Part shown: positions 1-12,145 of the stretch, in pieces | How positions within the stretch are numbered: the stretch's first letter is position 1 | How the letters are laid out: the number at the start of each line of letters is the position of its first letter | Assembly (NCBI GenBank): GCA_038093975.1 | Contig: JBBPTG010000073.1 | Coordinates: 60,410 to 124,409, forward strand | Reading direction: 5' to 3' | DNA: 64,000 bases | Origin: Chalciporus piperatus | Taxonomy: Eukaryota; Basidiomycota; Agaricomycetes; Boletales; Boletaceae | Notes under the pieces: model-generated | Seen by the model: only the letters and a program-made list of their open reading frames with translations | Told to the model about the DNA's origin: nothing | Database searches by the model: none | Position numbers and translations under genes: made by a program

Positions 1-3000
1 AGAGGACGACGGTGTGCTTGGTGTATCGGTGATAACTGACGACGCTGGTCTGCTTATGCGACTGCGTAGTCGTTCCACCTCCCGCTCTAGCCTGCATACA
101 TCATCAACATCGCAAGGGTCGGGTGCAATTTGGGTAGTTCACTTACGTCAATGTAGCTTGTTTGGCTTCGGCAGCCTGCAGCTCAAGTCGACGGTTAGCA
201 CGAACCAAGGCACTTTCGTTGGAGTGCTGTACTTTCGGTTAGCAGATGGAAGTTAACGCGAGTTGATCTGACGAACCGCTTTATCAAGATTCCCTCGAAG
301 AGCCTGAACCTGAGACTCCGACGTTTTACGATCGTCCTCGAGCTTAGTACGCTGGCGTTCACTCTCTTGAAGTTGCAGTTGCAGCTCTCTAACAGCCTTG
401 TCGGAAGAGCGAAGTGATGTGGATTGCCTTTTGTCGTTGGTGACTTGGCTGAGCTGAGCGCTGAGTTCTTCGACGCGAGCTTGTAGTTGTCGGATCGTCG
501 CATTCGGCTGAGGTGTGCTGGTATACGACTTCGTTTCCAAGTCCACCACCCGGACATTCAGTTCCTTAACCTGCTTCTCCAGTTGTGCCTGAAAGAAGGA
601 ATAAGACGAATTCCGAGAACGAAATTGATGACATACATTCTTCCTATCCAGCTCTGTATTCTCCAGGCGAATCTTGTCCAGTTCCAGCTGACTTTCTGCA
701 GCATGTGTCTCCGCACCCTTCATGCGGCCAAAGGCAACGGACACACGATCCTCTTGCTCTTCCAGAGAGCGTTCAAGATCCTGCTTCTGCAGCCGAAGTT
801 TCTGCACTTCTCTGTCCGATGACACCTTGCTCGCATCCATGTGATCGAGTTTGATGCCTTCCAGCTCGGCCTGAAGTGAGCGCCTGGCTTTTTGAAGCAT
901 CGCTCGGTCTGCTTCAGCATCATTCAGAACACTCCTGAGCTCGCGGACCTGAGATTGGAGGGAAACGATCTGCGCTTGCTGATCAGATTGTACTGCAGTG
1001 GATGTTTCATAGGCCTTCGTCAAGTCGGCAATCTTGGTCTCCATGCGCTCCTTGTCCCTCTTCCACGCGCCGCTATTGTGAACTTCCTCGTCGAAACGTA
1101 GCTGTAGCTCGTCGTAGTCTGAATGGATCTTGCGGTTATCTTCACGCAGCCTAGTCATCGTGTCGCGTTGTGATTGAAGCTCTGGAATATGGTGAAAACC
1201 TGCTCCGAGTCACGTACAAGAGAATATACCTTCGCTGAGCTGGGCGAGTTCGGCTGAAGAGAAAATGAGCACAGTCTCGCGAGTTTCCGTAGAAGACTAT
1301 GCACCTTGGTACTTCTTTCGTGTCTGATCGTTGGTGAAGTCGCGCTCTGAGAGGTCTTTCTGATGTTGAAGACGCTCATCCTGAAGTTGTTGGCCTAGAC
1401 GACGTCCGTGGATCCCAAGTTCCGATGCTCCGCGATCCTCTTCATCTATTTCCTTCTCGAGTTCGTGCAGTTTCCGCGCGGTATTCTGTAACGCCTCTTC
1501 CAGTCCCTTGTTGGACTTCTCCAACGATAGAATATACACCGCGTTCTTCGCCAGCTCTTCTTGGGTCTCTTTGAGTTGTTGATCGGTAATTTGGGCGAGT
1601 TCGGCTGCAGAACGGATGAGTACTATCTCACATTGTTCGGAAGTGTACTCACCTTGGTACCGCTTCCGGGTCTGATCGTTGGCTGAGTCGCGCTCTGCGA
1701 GGTCTTTTTGGTGCTTGATCCGCTCGTCCTGAAGCTGCTGGAGTACACGTTGCTTGTGCGCTTCAGAGGATCCGCGATCGCCTTCCTCGAGCTGCTGTTC
1801 TAGCTCCCGGAGTCTCTGCCCAGCAGTCTGAAACGCCTCTTCCAGCGTCCTCTTCGCCTTCTCCAGGGATCGAATATACCCGATGTTTTTCTGCAGCTCT
1901 TCTTGGGACTCTTTGAGTTGCTGATCGGTGACTTTCTTCGCCTTCTCGAGCACGTGAACATGCTCGACGATCTTCTTGTCTTGTCTCGATTCCAGCTGCT
2001 TGATCTCCCATTCTTTGTCCTTCAACTCTGTCAGAGCCTTTTTTAGTGCTGCGTCGGTCTTCGCGAGGCGACTTTGGTCGAGAATGAGCTGACTGCGTTC
2101 CCGTTTCAACACGCCGACGTCGGAAGCAAGGCGAGCGATGTCCCCTTCTTTCTTCTGGATCATTGTGGCATAGTCGCTGGCGGTGCGGGTGAGCTCAGCG
2201 AGCTGATCCTTGGCTTGTTGCGAACTCTTCTCGAGTTGCTCGCCCTGGGCGTTGAGGCGAACGATGTCCTCATCCTTCTTCTTGATCATCGCAGCGTAGT
2301 CGTTGGCTGTGCGGGTAAGCTCAGCGAGCTGGTCCTTGCTTTGCCGCCAATTCTTTTCGTGCTGCTGGGCTTTGGAGTTCAGTAGCTCCCTGTGAATCAG
2401 ATAAGCTTAACTCGACGACAAGTGTAGCATTTGTTGCTTACGAGTTGCGTATTTCTGCGGATAGCCTCGACTGAAGTTCGTTCGTAGATGCTTCCGAACC
2501 CTCTTTGAAACGGACAAACTCTTCATCGCGGTGCGACATCAAGGTTTTAAAGTCCTCGGACAGCTGTTGGAGTTCATCTTTCCCTGCTTGGAGCTGCGCA
2601 AGCCTGCCTTCCATCGCAGAAAAGAGGTCCTCGTACTCCGCCTCTTTGGCACTCCACTCAACCTGTTTACTTTCGAGCCGCACAAGGTGCTCAGCGGCCT
2701 GATCGAATGCTTGACGAAGGTTCTCGTGCTTCTCATCGGTTTCCTTTTGCCGGTTCAGCGCCCGGTCCAATTGCGAGTCGAGAACATCGAGGTCAGCGTG
2801 TAGGGCAGCGATCTCCTCTTCCAACTCGGTCTCGCGCTGCTTGCTTCGCTCGAGAAGGGTATCTTTGTCGACGTTGAGGGCTCTCTCCGCTTCCAAGTCC
2901 TTGACGATCCGCTGCTTCTCTGCCTCCAGAGCCATCTTCATATTCTCGAGGTTCTCCTTCTCGCGTTGGTCTCGCTCCGCTCTCTCCTTGGCGAGCTGCA

Positions 3001-6000
3001 ACTCGACTTCTTTTCGCCGGAGTTCTTCGTCATTCCGTGTGGCAGCGAGCAAGGGTCGAACCTGCGATACCTTAGCGTCGGAAGTAACAGCGTCAAAGGG
3101 CATTGACCAACCTTGGAGTAAAGTTGCCACCAAGGCCAGTCTCTGAGTTCGCCATACACCCGAGCGTTGCGCTGAATGGTACGGATAGCAATGGCACGAT
3201 TAAGGATCTTCTTCATCTGTCTTCTTGCTGAGAACCTCCGCGCCACAGCTTGCACCCTTGAGAAAACGTCGTATAGAAGCGCATCTCTGCGCTCTTCGAG
3301 TTCGGCCAACACCCCTGCTTTGAAGAAGATCTTCGAGGTTCCGACTCGATAGAGTTCGGTATCGAGTTCCAGGGATTCCACCATACGGAGACAGGCCTTG
3401 CGACCGTCCATGTAACCGCGAGGGATGATCCCCGGGGTCATGATCTCGTAGCGCTGCCGGAACTCGACAAATGGAAGTCGATTAGGGTAGCCTAGCCGTG
3501 CTATCCGGATACCCTCTAGTACACCATTGCAACGCAACTGGTCGAGGACCAGTGGGACTTCAACCCGACCTGGTTTCTTGTTGTTGTTGGGTACTATGCA
3601 ACGAACGAAATGGGGTTGGGTGGCATGGAGTTGGGTCATGAGGAGTCTCAGCTGCTCCTTGTGCCTCTGAGCGACGGTGCGGAAAGCACCTTTCTTGACG
3701 CCGCGCCTCTTGCCCATGGAAAATCCGACGCTAGAAGAAGGCAAGTCTGCGAGGGGACTAATATAGTCTTGGAAAAGCGAAGCGACATAAGGTTGTGTAG
3801 ATGCGGTGAGAACACGAACGAGATTGTCGTTGAGCGGGTCCTTGTTCTTCTCCAGCCAGGCATCAGTGCGGTACTCCACTTTTCCGGCGTAGTGCGTGAT
3901 GATGAAGCCCTGTGCGAATTTGGGGAAACTATATTTTGTGCGACCTGGGTGCGGCTGTTCGCCCTGGGGTGGCTCTCTGCCCCACAAGGAATGAACCTTC
4001 TCCGTAAACGTGAGATCCGTCGCCTTGGGCATGATACACTCTTCATCCAAACAACTCAGGATACCAATCACGGCACCACCTCCTTCGATAAGGTCGATTG
4101 TGGGCTGCAGGTCCAGTTTGAAGTTGACATAATCCCACTGGATGCCCTCACGAGCATATTCTTCCTGTTCGAGGACAAACATGTGATGGTTGAAGAATTG
4201 TTGAAGTTTCTCGTTGGTGAAGTTGATCAGGAGTTGCTCGTATGTATTGATCTCAAAGATTTCGAACCCGGCAATATCCAGAACACCGATGAACGTTGAC
4301 TTGGGAGTTGGGCGATCGAGGGCACGGTTTATGCGGTCAACTAGCGCACCAAACGATTTCTCGTACAGCGTCTTGGAGAGAGCAGCAAGCTCATCCAGAG
4401 CCTGCTGACCAGTCCGTGCCTGCGTTACCCATTCCCGTCCAGCGAGAACCTTGGGGCGGAGGACGGCTTTTGTGAACTCTGCCATTGGAATTCCCAGCAG
4501 ATGACAAACCCGTTCCGCTTGAGAGGGGTCGGCCATAAAGGCGTCATCGGCACGTGTCGAGGTGATAGCGATATTACCGACGTGAAGAACGGCCGCTACG
4601 ATTCGAAAGAGGTCAAACTGTTCGGCTTGAGAGAAGCCAAGAACTTCGAAAGCATTCTTCGGAACCATTTAATTGAATAGTCTTTCTGATGATGGGATGG
4701 CTCACAATGAGGGTATCCCAGTCGTCTCTGTCGCTGACACCATCGATCTCCCTCCGACTCCGGTTCAAGAATTCGTAGTCTTCGATATTCCGGTCTAGCA
4801 ACAGTGAGTCTGAAACACGGTAAACGATCCGGAAACAATACAAAACGCCGAGCCCGCCTACCCTTCAGCGGTCCACCAGCAGACATCAACTGATAGAACA
4901 CATGGAAGTTCCGTTCCGCCGGACTTCGGACAACCACACGACTCTTCTCCAACAGGTACCAGTCGATATTAGCACCAGATATACTTCCGTCAGGAGCAAA
5001 GCTGATCCGGATAAATTTGCCGAAACGGCTCGAATTGTTGTTCCGTTGTGTTTGAGCATTGCCAAATGCCTCCAGAATCGGGTTAGCTTGAATGATCTGA
5101 CGCTCCAATAAGCCAAGTCGTTCTTTAGATGTCGTGGTTCCGGTTCCGTTTATAGATATAGTCTTGCTTCTGCTTCTTGGCAACCCGACTGATGGTATCG
5201 TGGAGAATGAGGAAGACATGGAGGGTGACTGGGTATGTGACGACGTCGGAAGGTGTGCGTCGGTTGCTATTGCTGAAAGGTATTGGATTACTTTCTTCGT
5301 GCTCTCGGTCTTGCCGGCACCAGATTCCCCACTTTAAGGACAAATATCAATCGAAATGTCAGAGCTGAAACGCAGAATGTACTGACGTGATCAAGATACT
5401 CTGATTCTCGCGTTCTTCCTGCATGTTTATCCATGCACGCTCTGTAACGGCAAATATATGTGGTGGGTTCTCGTCCCGACGTTTGTTGCGGTATTGCTGG
5501 ATGATGGCATCGGTATATAGTGGTAAATTCTGGTAAGGGTTGATGGCGACTAAGAATAGCCCGGAATATGTCTGTGAAGTAGGCGTTAGTTGGTACGGGA
5601 GACGCGCCACTGGCAACTATGCGCGCCCAGGACACGCGATTGTGAAGAGCAAACTCACGTAGATAGCCCCTGATCCATACCTTAAACGGAGGTTGTGTAC
5701 AACACTGGCTTCATTCAGAAATGTAAGATCCGCGATGTCCTCCACACGGTCGAACTTTGGGGGGTTCATCTTCGATAGGGCATAGAGAGGGACTCGTCGT
5801 ATCTGAGCAGGTCGTGAGTGGAGGCGAGGGTGAAGAACATGAGAGCATCCTTCACCTCTCCTCCAGAAGACATGATGATTTCTGCGGTCTCTTGGTCCTC
5901 TTGGTTGACCCAGCCCGCGAGATAACCCTCCTTCTCATCTGGCACCCACACCCATTTCTTCTCGTTAAACTCGGCTTGGAGAGCTGCAGCACGGGCAGCC

Positions 6001-6041
6001 TCTGCGCTGAGAGAGGGCTGCAGTCCGTTCATGCTTGACAT
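1..6041 (-). CDS. myo2: Class II myosin heavy chain, 3' end outside the window
   Basis: This gene encodes a conventional (type II) myosin heavy chain, the actin motor of the fungal contractile ring. Translation most likely starts at the ATG at 6041 (MSSMNG). The N-terminal SH3-like segment has WVWVPDE. The P-loop GESGAGKT lies at about 5308-5335 and is followed by a Ser/Thr-rich loop typical of fungal myosin II. Actin-binding and converter regions follow to about 3300, then an IQ-like neck (near 3130-3200) and a long coiled coil that is still open at base 1. At least six introns of about 50 bp interrupt it; clear ones in the tail are 227-276, 1182-1229, 1254-1304 and 1605-1652. The exon at 1230-1253 is only 24 nt. 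The tail holds two internal duplications (TDQQLKE... and [12 protein letters not shown]... units). The C-terminus is not visible. Family call is certain; some exon joins in the head are approximate. Confidence 0.93.
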
Positions 6042-6481
6042 CGCGTTGTGTCGTTGGCAAACGCGTGTTTGAGACCGTTCAAGCGAGTTCAACAAGTTCA
6101 AAGAATCAGCCAACTAATCAGTCCCGTTTTGGTAACCAAGTTATGTACTACGCCACTTCCGAGTCAGCAACTTCCCATAGTAGCATCATAGAGACGGTCT
6201 ACACTCGCTGAGTTTACAGGTAACGATGAAGAATTTGCGATACTCTGGAAGATCTGGAGATTGCGCGCGTTTCATATTCCATTCTGATCAATCTCTAGGC
6301 TAAACAGGAGCGCCGGGGGCCCCGCAGCGAAGTTGCCACTGGCGCTCGGTTATTGCGCACCTACAATGGTGGTTCTAGACACCGACGATGATTTTGACCA
6401 TCGGATATGAGGAATGGCGATCTCTACTTTACTGCGTATAAATGCGGGGGTCTGGATCGATTATGGCGCATCAGCACTGCC
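6042..6481. promoter_or_regulatory. Divergent intergenic region between myosin and zinc-finger gene
   Basis: These 440 bp separate two start codons that point away from each other (myosin at 6041, zinc-finger gene at 6482), so they must hold both promoters. I see no convincing TATA box, only a GC-rich patch around 6308-6335. No RNA gene or repeat is visible. Confidence 0.5.
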
Positions 6482-7601
6482 ATGTCTGTCTATGATGACG
6501 CAGACTCAGATTTTGAAGCTTTCTTTCGTCTATGTGCCACCTCACCCGAGTAAGTGTCATTCTGCGCTGTTGTTATCTCTGCTCAAGGAACATTTAGACT
6601 CTCCCCTCCTCCCGTTAGTTATTCCACGGATACAGATGCAAAAGACGACCAACCTCCTGGGACAAAGAACAGTAGACTCAGCTATTCTAGCAGCGTCGAT
6701 GAATTATTTCGGATCACTCCTCTCAATGGCGATGAAGGGACTCCTGCCTCAGGCTCTTACTTGCCCTCGTTTCCCCCGGTCTGCCTTCTCCACCTTTGAA
6801 CATGTCACGAAACAACTCACGCCTCAATAGAAAGATTCTGACTCGGAGAACAATAATTTACCTAAATCAATCGACCCTTCCTTCCTTATAGCGGTTCCCA
6901 ACGCGCCAGAACGTGTTCCTCGCGGGAAGCCTGCCTACACAGCCCCCCCACCCCACTTTCCGGAGCCACTTGCAGTGAAGTCAGAGCCGCAGCCAGTGTC
7001 TGTCAAGTTTACTTCCCCCGAGGGTCCGCTCGTTGCTTCTTCCGGCGACCCCTTCGATGGAGCGGTGGAGGGGATACCGCGTCACCGCAGGAAGAGGGAA
7101 AGAGTTAAGTCTACGCCTCAACAAACTACCCGTCCCCGTACAAGACACTATGTCCGCACCATCCGACAGTCTTCTGGAAGATGCAAAGAGTCAGACTCTG
7201 AGTACGTTGACTCCGACCAGGGGGGCGAAACTGATGCCATCAGTACTTCTTCAATCAACGCTTCGCCTACAAAACGACGGAAGACAGGCACGTCTTCCAA
7301 GCCATCTCGGCGCATCCGCTGCGAGGAACCGTTCTGCGACTGCACATTTACTCGTCTGGCTGATCTCCGGCGTCATATGAGTACACTTCACAGAAATTTA
7401 TCGCGCGCTGAGGCCCTCGAGGAGACGAGGGAAGAGCATCGGCTGTGGTGCAGAAATTGCGGGATCATATTGGGGAGGGTAGACGCTCGTCAAAGACACG
7501 AGAGTCATGGGTCATGCGAGCGAAGTCAGGCAATTATGAAGTCCCGCATACGAAACGGTACCATTCGAGGGAGAGTTAGTCGCGGGCAGCTAATTAAGTA
7601 G
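6482..7601 (+). CDS. C2H2-like zinc-finger protein, three exons
   Basis: Three exons (6482-6549, 6598-6778, 6831-7601) join in frame across GT-AG introns of 48 and 52 bp and give 339 residues. The N-terminal half is acidic and Ser/Pro-rich (MSVYDDADSDFEAFF start), a composition common in fungal transcription factors. Two C-terminal zinc-binding units are visible. The first is C-x4-C-x12-H-x4-H (CEEPFC...LRRHMSTLH). The second starts C-x2-C (WCRNC) with a compressed H-x2-H end. Basic runs such as PRHRRKRER and PTKRRK could be nuclear signals. The next gene downstream has the same layout, so the two may be paralogues. A DNA-binding role is inference from the fingers; the target and pathway are unknown. 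Confidence 0.8.
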
Positions 7602-8629
7602 GCAGTCAAAAGGTCAGACCATCCTCTTCTTTGCGCGAACAAATATACTGACCTGAAGAAGTGTGGATCGGTTCTTTAACCTCCAGGGACACTTCTTTAG
7701 CAAGATATAATAATATCGATGGGCAAACACCTCCTCGTCGAATGTTGTGATATGTTTTTTGTTGTACGCTCACGGTTGGCCAGATGGTGAGGTCTTCGTT
7801 GTAATTTTAAATTATGTCTGTGTTATTGTTTCTCTCTGGGTAGTGTGCCAAGTGTGGACCTACAGAACGTCCAACTGAGATTGAAATGGGTTGTCGCATC
7901 AAGCGCGCATCAACCCGATAAGTACATCCTTGTCTTGGTGGAGCCATATCCTTCAGCATGGATATATGATTTGCTTTGCTCATGAAACTTCTCTCGGTCC
8001 TTAATATGTCACCGTGCCTGGTCTACCCAGCCCGGGAGATATTGAAACATAAACTGATCAGAACTTTAGGTGGGCTGTGCCCCTGGACCACAGCAGCCAG
8101 AATTCAAGTTGAGCCACTCAGCATACGACTCATTCGCTCAGTGACAGCCTTTTCGAGGCGTGTAAGTCGGATACAGGTTGATAGACTCGTATGTGCACGC
8201 GGTATACTTCTTTCAGTGATGCCTCTGGCAAGCTCATACCGTCGTGTGATATTTCACAGCGCCAGAATCACGAGTCCATACATAAGTTAGACGCTGGCAA
8301 CCCTGGGCTCACAATCACATCCGAGTCCGTTGTCAGCGGGCCAGAATCATAATAAGACGCCCCGGCGCTTTTCTTTGAGGAACTTCTCGAGGGCGCCACT
8401 AAAAGAAGGTAGTAACCCCGGACCCAAGTTAGTCCAACATGCAGCACGGCAACAGCCTTGTCAGGCGCGTGTTGTACACGTTTTCGTAGGGTGTGGACCC
8501 TCAATCGAAAACATGATCAATCAATCCTCCGCGTCGATGATAAGAAGCCGGCGCGTTGACAATAGAAGTGCCCCCTCCCCCCAACGATTGAACGCCCTCT
8601 CCTCGTCCGCATACTAACAACCGCTCACC
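7602..8629. other. Intergenic region, no gene seen
   Basis: About 1 kb between the two zinc-finger genes. The short open frames here lack splice or family support. It presumably holds the 3' UTR of the first gene and the promoter of the second. I see no repeat, RNA gene or mobile element. Confidence 0.5.
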
Positions 8630-10149
8630 ATGTTCGACGATCCTTTCAACCAATGGATCATCATCCCCGCGGACGATTGGTCAGCTCTACCCCCTGTCGA
8701 CGACGATGTGAGCGGACTCAAGGACATGTAAGCACACGATCCCTATCGAGTCTGTCTGGTTCTGATAATGGGTTCAGAGCCAGCATACTTGATCCATCTG
8801 ATCAGTACATCAACGAGCAACCCACGCGTGGCCTACTCCTCGGGGAAGACTCGTCCCCCAGCTTGCCCGACTCGGATTCCTTCGACTCGATCACCCAATT
8901 CTACAAAACTCCACACTCAGGCTCCAGCTTGTTACCTCCTGAACTATCTCCGGATTCATCACCAGCCAGCAGCCAGTCATCGTCCACCCCTTGGCTTAGG
9001 ACACCTCAGAGCGATACATCGCTTGCACACTTCAATACCCTTCCGCCTCCAGCTTCGATTGCGCTCTGGGATATCCAAGAAATAGATGAATATGAGCCAC
9101 AGTGTGTCGGGACAAGTTTCGTCGACGAGTCAGGCAACCGCCTGGACGAGCCATCAACGCAACTCCCAGACATTCTCCAGGAGGATGTTGCATGCACCCC
9201 CTACGGCCTCTCTGAGCTCTCGCTCTTGAGCCCCGTTACCCTCACGAACCCATTGCCGTCGCCATCAAGGCCTTTGCCTTCACCTCCGTCGACTCCACTC
9301 CCGCCGTCAACGTTGACGCCCACATCTTCAACATTTCTCTCTCCGCCACCGCCACTCCCCTCTCAAACATTCCTCGTCACGCCTGCAACCTCGGAAAACC
9401 ACCAAGAAACGCTTTCCCCTCTCAGTACCCTCAGCATTTTCTCACCCTCACCCAGTCCCTCCCCGGCACTACTCCCCCACAGTACACCATCGCCGATTAT
9501 ACCACCTACGGTTCTACCCGTGTCAAGCTTGCATGAACAGGAAGTGTCCGATGTCTTGGAATCCACGCACAGCTCGCGTGCAGTCAGGAGACGTCGTCGG
9601 GTGGACTCTGTTGACGACGAGGTTCCACTCTCTCAAATCGCCGGACGCAAGGCGAAGGATCTCGACGACGACGAATGGTACCCTGTCCTCGAACGAGTAA
9701 AACGCCCCAGGGTTTCCTCGCAGTCAGCACAACGGGTCTCCTCGGTCAGTCCTGAGAGCCAGACGGGCCCAAGCGACAGCGCACAACGGGTGTCCCCTGC
9801 TCCGGACACGCATCCAGACGACATACCTACGAAGTGCGACCAATGTAGCATCACATTTACGCGTGCTTCGGACTACCTTCGCCACGTCCAGAACTCGAAA
9901 CTGCATCCCGAGACTAGTAAATTGTGGAAATGCCCATATTGCGACAGTCACCTTTGCCGGAGGGATGCCCTCACACGGCACATCAAGTCGAACCACATTG
10001 GACATCGTGTTGTGCTTCCCTCTGATGGTATCCCCCGGACTCTAGTCCCTGACGCGGACGCCCTGCAGGAGTCGACCGTGACATCTGCACCAAGGCTGCC
10101 AAGGAGACCGCTGACGAAGAGACGACCGAAGCGAGTGGCGCGTAGGTAG
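8630..10149 (+). CDS. C2H2 zinc-finger protein with long Ser/Pro-rich region
   Basis: Two exons (8630-8727 and 8778-10149), joined across a 50-bp intron in phase 2, encode 489 residues. The start MFDDPFNQW sits in a good context (ACCATG). Most of the protein is Pro/Ser/Thr-rich and presumably disordered. Two adjacent zinc fingers lie near the C-terminus: CDQCSITFTRASDYLRH...LH, then CPYCDSHLCRRDALTRH...H, both C-x2-C with paired His. A very basic tail follows (RRPLTKRRPKRVARR), which is likely a nuclear signal. A lysine/arginine stretch RRRRR also occurs in the middle. It is probably a sequence-specific DNA-binding regulator; no target can be inferred. Gene order and architecture suggest tandem duplication with the upstream zinc-finger gene followed by strong divergence. 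Confidence 0.85.
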
Positions 10150-10509
10150 CGCTGGTTTCCATCTCGAGTTAGATTTCGTCCCTTCATCCTTATCGCCTTG
10201 ATCTTCCCCCATCCTCCACGTTGTCTTGATCTTTCCCACCATTCAAGATGATATCCATAATTGCATTTACCACCATTCACACGCAATTTTGGTACCGCAC
10301 CCTTGGTACTAGCTGTATTTTTACGTGCATTTGGCATGATGTTACATGGTGGTTTTTTCCGTTGATATTTTTGTGGTGACCTGGTGTCATAGCAGTACTT
10401 ACAGGATTGAATTGTGTCTACTGGAATTTGGAATAGATACCCCTGACCTTGGTGATGATGTAAGCAACCAATGGTGTGTGCCACCAAGTTCGCTCTGAAG
10501 ACCTTTACC
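10150..10509. other. Intergenic region, no gene seen
   Basis: 360 bp between a stop and the next start on the same strand. It holds T-rich stretches but no recognisable RNA gene or repeat. An in-frame ATG at 10471 could extend the next gene by 13 residues. Confidence 0.45.
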
Positions 10510-11665
10510 ATGGACAACACCGCAGATTCACATCCGCTCAAAGACAGCACGCAAGACGTTGACACGCATCTGTGGATACCTGAACCCGAATCAACCGATT
10601 CCACAAGTGAACGGCTGGTAGCACCCTCGTCGTCGCGTACGCCACAGCTGCTGAGGGAGCGACTGTACATTGGTAATATGAGCCCTGCGGTGGATGAGTG
10701 AGCCATCGAACATCAGCTCTGGCCAACTGGTGTTCTGAACGGTTGAAGATATTCCTTACTCCAGGTCTTTTCAAGATTTGGAAAAGTTTCAAAGTTCGAC
10801 TTCTTGTTTCACAAATCTGGTCCCAACAAAGGAAAGCCGCGAGGGTATGCTTTCATCGAGTATATGAACGAAGCGGTAAGTTTGTCCTCTGCCTTCGGTT
10901 ATGCTGGTTTTTGACGATGTATCCGTTATCATCAATTTGCGCTGGACGTACACACTGGGGGCTACATAACCGAAGGCTGTATCGCGGGGACCACAGGCTG
11001 ACTAGATTCCTTGTACATTTAGGACGCCGCAAAGGCACTTCAGTCCGCTAACGGGAAGCTGTTACGTGGGCGTAAACTGGTCGTCACATTTGCTCAGCAA
11101 GCACCAAGCCATGATTCGGGGTCAACGTCGCATGGTGTCCGAGGGAAGAGGGCAGACGCAACTCCGACTGCGCTCAGCATGGCAAAGAGCAGTGGGATAT
11201 CACGCCCAGAAGCGTTAGTGTATCTCGTCTTCAAAGTTATTTTTGAGTTGGCTCACATCCCACTGTAGCAAAACATCGAGCAAGATCGCAATAATGGAGG
11301 CCAAACTTCGTCAGATGGAGTCTTCATCCCCTTTCACCGAGAGACCGACTCTCCCTTCCAAGCCGTCCACAGCAAGTGGTGGCTCTTCGGCTAGTTTGCG
11401 GTCTCAAAGAACGCGGACAATCGGGTCTATTGCGGCCTCTACGAAGCACCTCGACATTCATCGACCGACTGGGAGTAGGGGGCCGAAGAATGAAAGTGGT
11501 AAAGCGTCATCGGAACGGTCTGCCGCATCCTCGTCAGTACGTGAAACGGAGGCCACGAGTTTGATGGGGATTCCGATTTCGAATAAGCAGCGGAGTATAC
11601 CTGGCGTGAAGATTGTGAAAGGTGGCACGAATAAAGGGGCAACCACAGTCACACCATCGACCTAA
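10510..11665 (+). CDS. RBM18-like single-RRM RNA-binding protein
   Basis: Four exons (10510-10697, 10749-10875, 11023-11213, 11269-11665) add up to 300 residues. One RRM is present: RNP2 is LYIGNMSP and RNP1 is RGYAFIEY. Between them lies FGKVSKFDFLFHKSGPNKG, which matches the layout of the RBM18 family (FDFLFHKSG is characteristic), as does the end of the domain, GKLLRGRKLVVTFA. The C-terminal 150 residues are Ser/Thr-rich and low in complexity. The start at 10510 is chosen for its ACCATGG context. Intron 2 (147 bp) is longer than the ~50 bp usual here. RBM18 has no well-defined molecular role, so function beyond RNA binding is open. Confidence 0.85.
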
Positions 11666-12145
11666 AAGGTTCCCAATGATCAGTGATAATCAGCTACGCA
11701 CGTTCTGTCATATAGCTGAGTTTCGGGTAGGGTGGCGCTGTGCTGCGTTCGTCCAACTTTCCCCTTGGCTTTTGTATAATTAGCACTGAATATAGGACGA
11801 TGCACCAAGAAGAATGACGGTCGCCATTTCAATTGTCCATGAAAATGACGGCTGACCTCGGATGACACATGGGGCCATCATGCATCATGCCCCATCATGT
11901 CGTGATCATGGTGGCTTAGCTCCTCGGCTAGTCGCTGTCGCGGGATTGAATCTGGCGCAAAAATATATACACACGGGCGCAGCGCGGATATTGACTCCGA
12001 AATGTGTTCCAGCTTACGCACCCAAGACAAAACAGTTCCGATCCGGTCCACCTGATTATCGCAAGATGGTTCCTCAGCATTTAAATTCGGCCATAGAGTA
12101 GCCATACTCCCCATTCTTCCTTTCTCTCATCTTCTCAGATCTAAA
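11666..12145. promoter_or_regulatory. Upstream region of the catalase gene
   Basis: This 480-bp region holds the catalase promoter. An AT-rich TATA-like run lies at about 11960-11970. An imperfect palindrome lies at about 11871-11897 (arms ATGGGGC and GCCCCAT around an ATGCA centre). Both are plausible but untested regulatory sites. Confidence 0.4.

Noticed and set aside
7976..8617. Short open frames in the zinc-finger intergenic region
   Set aside because: No splice-consistent continuation, no motif, overlapping frames on both strands.
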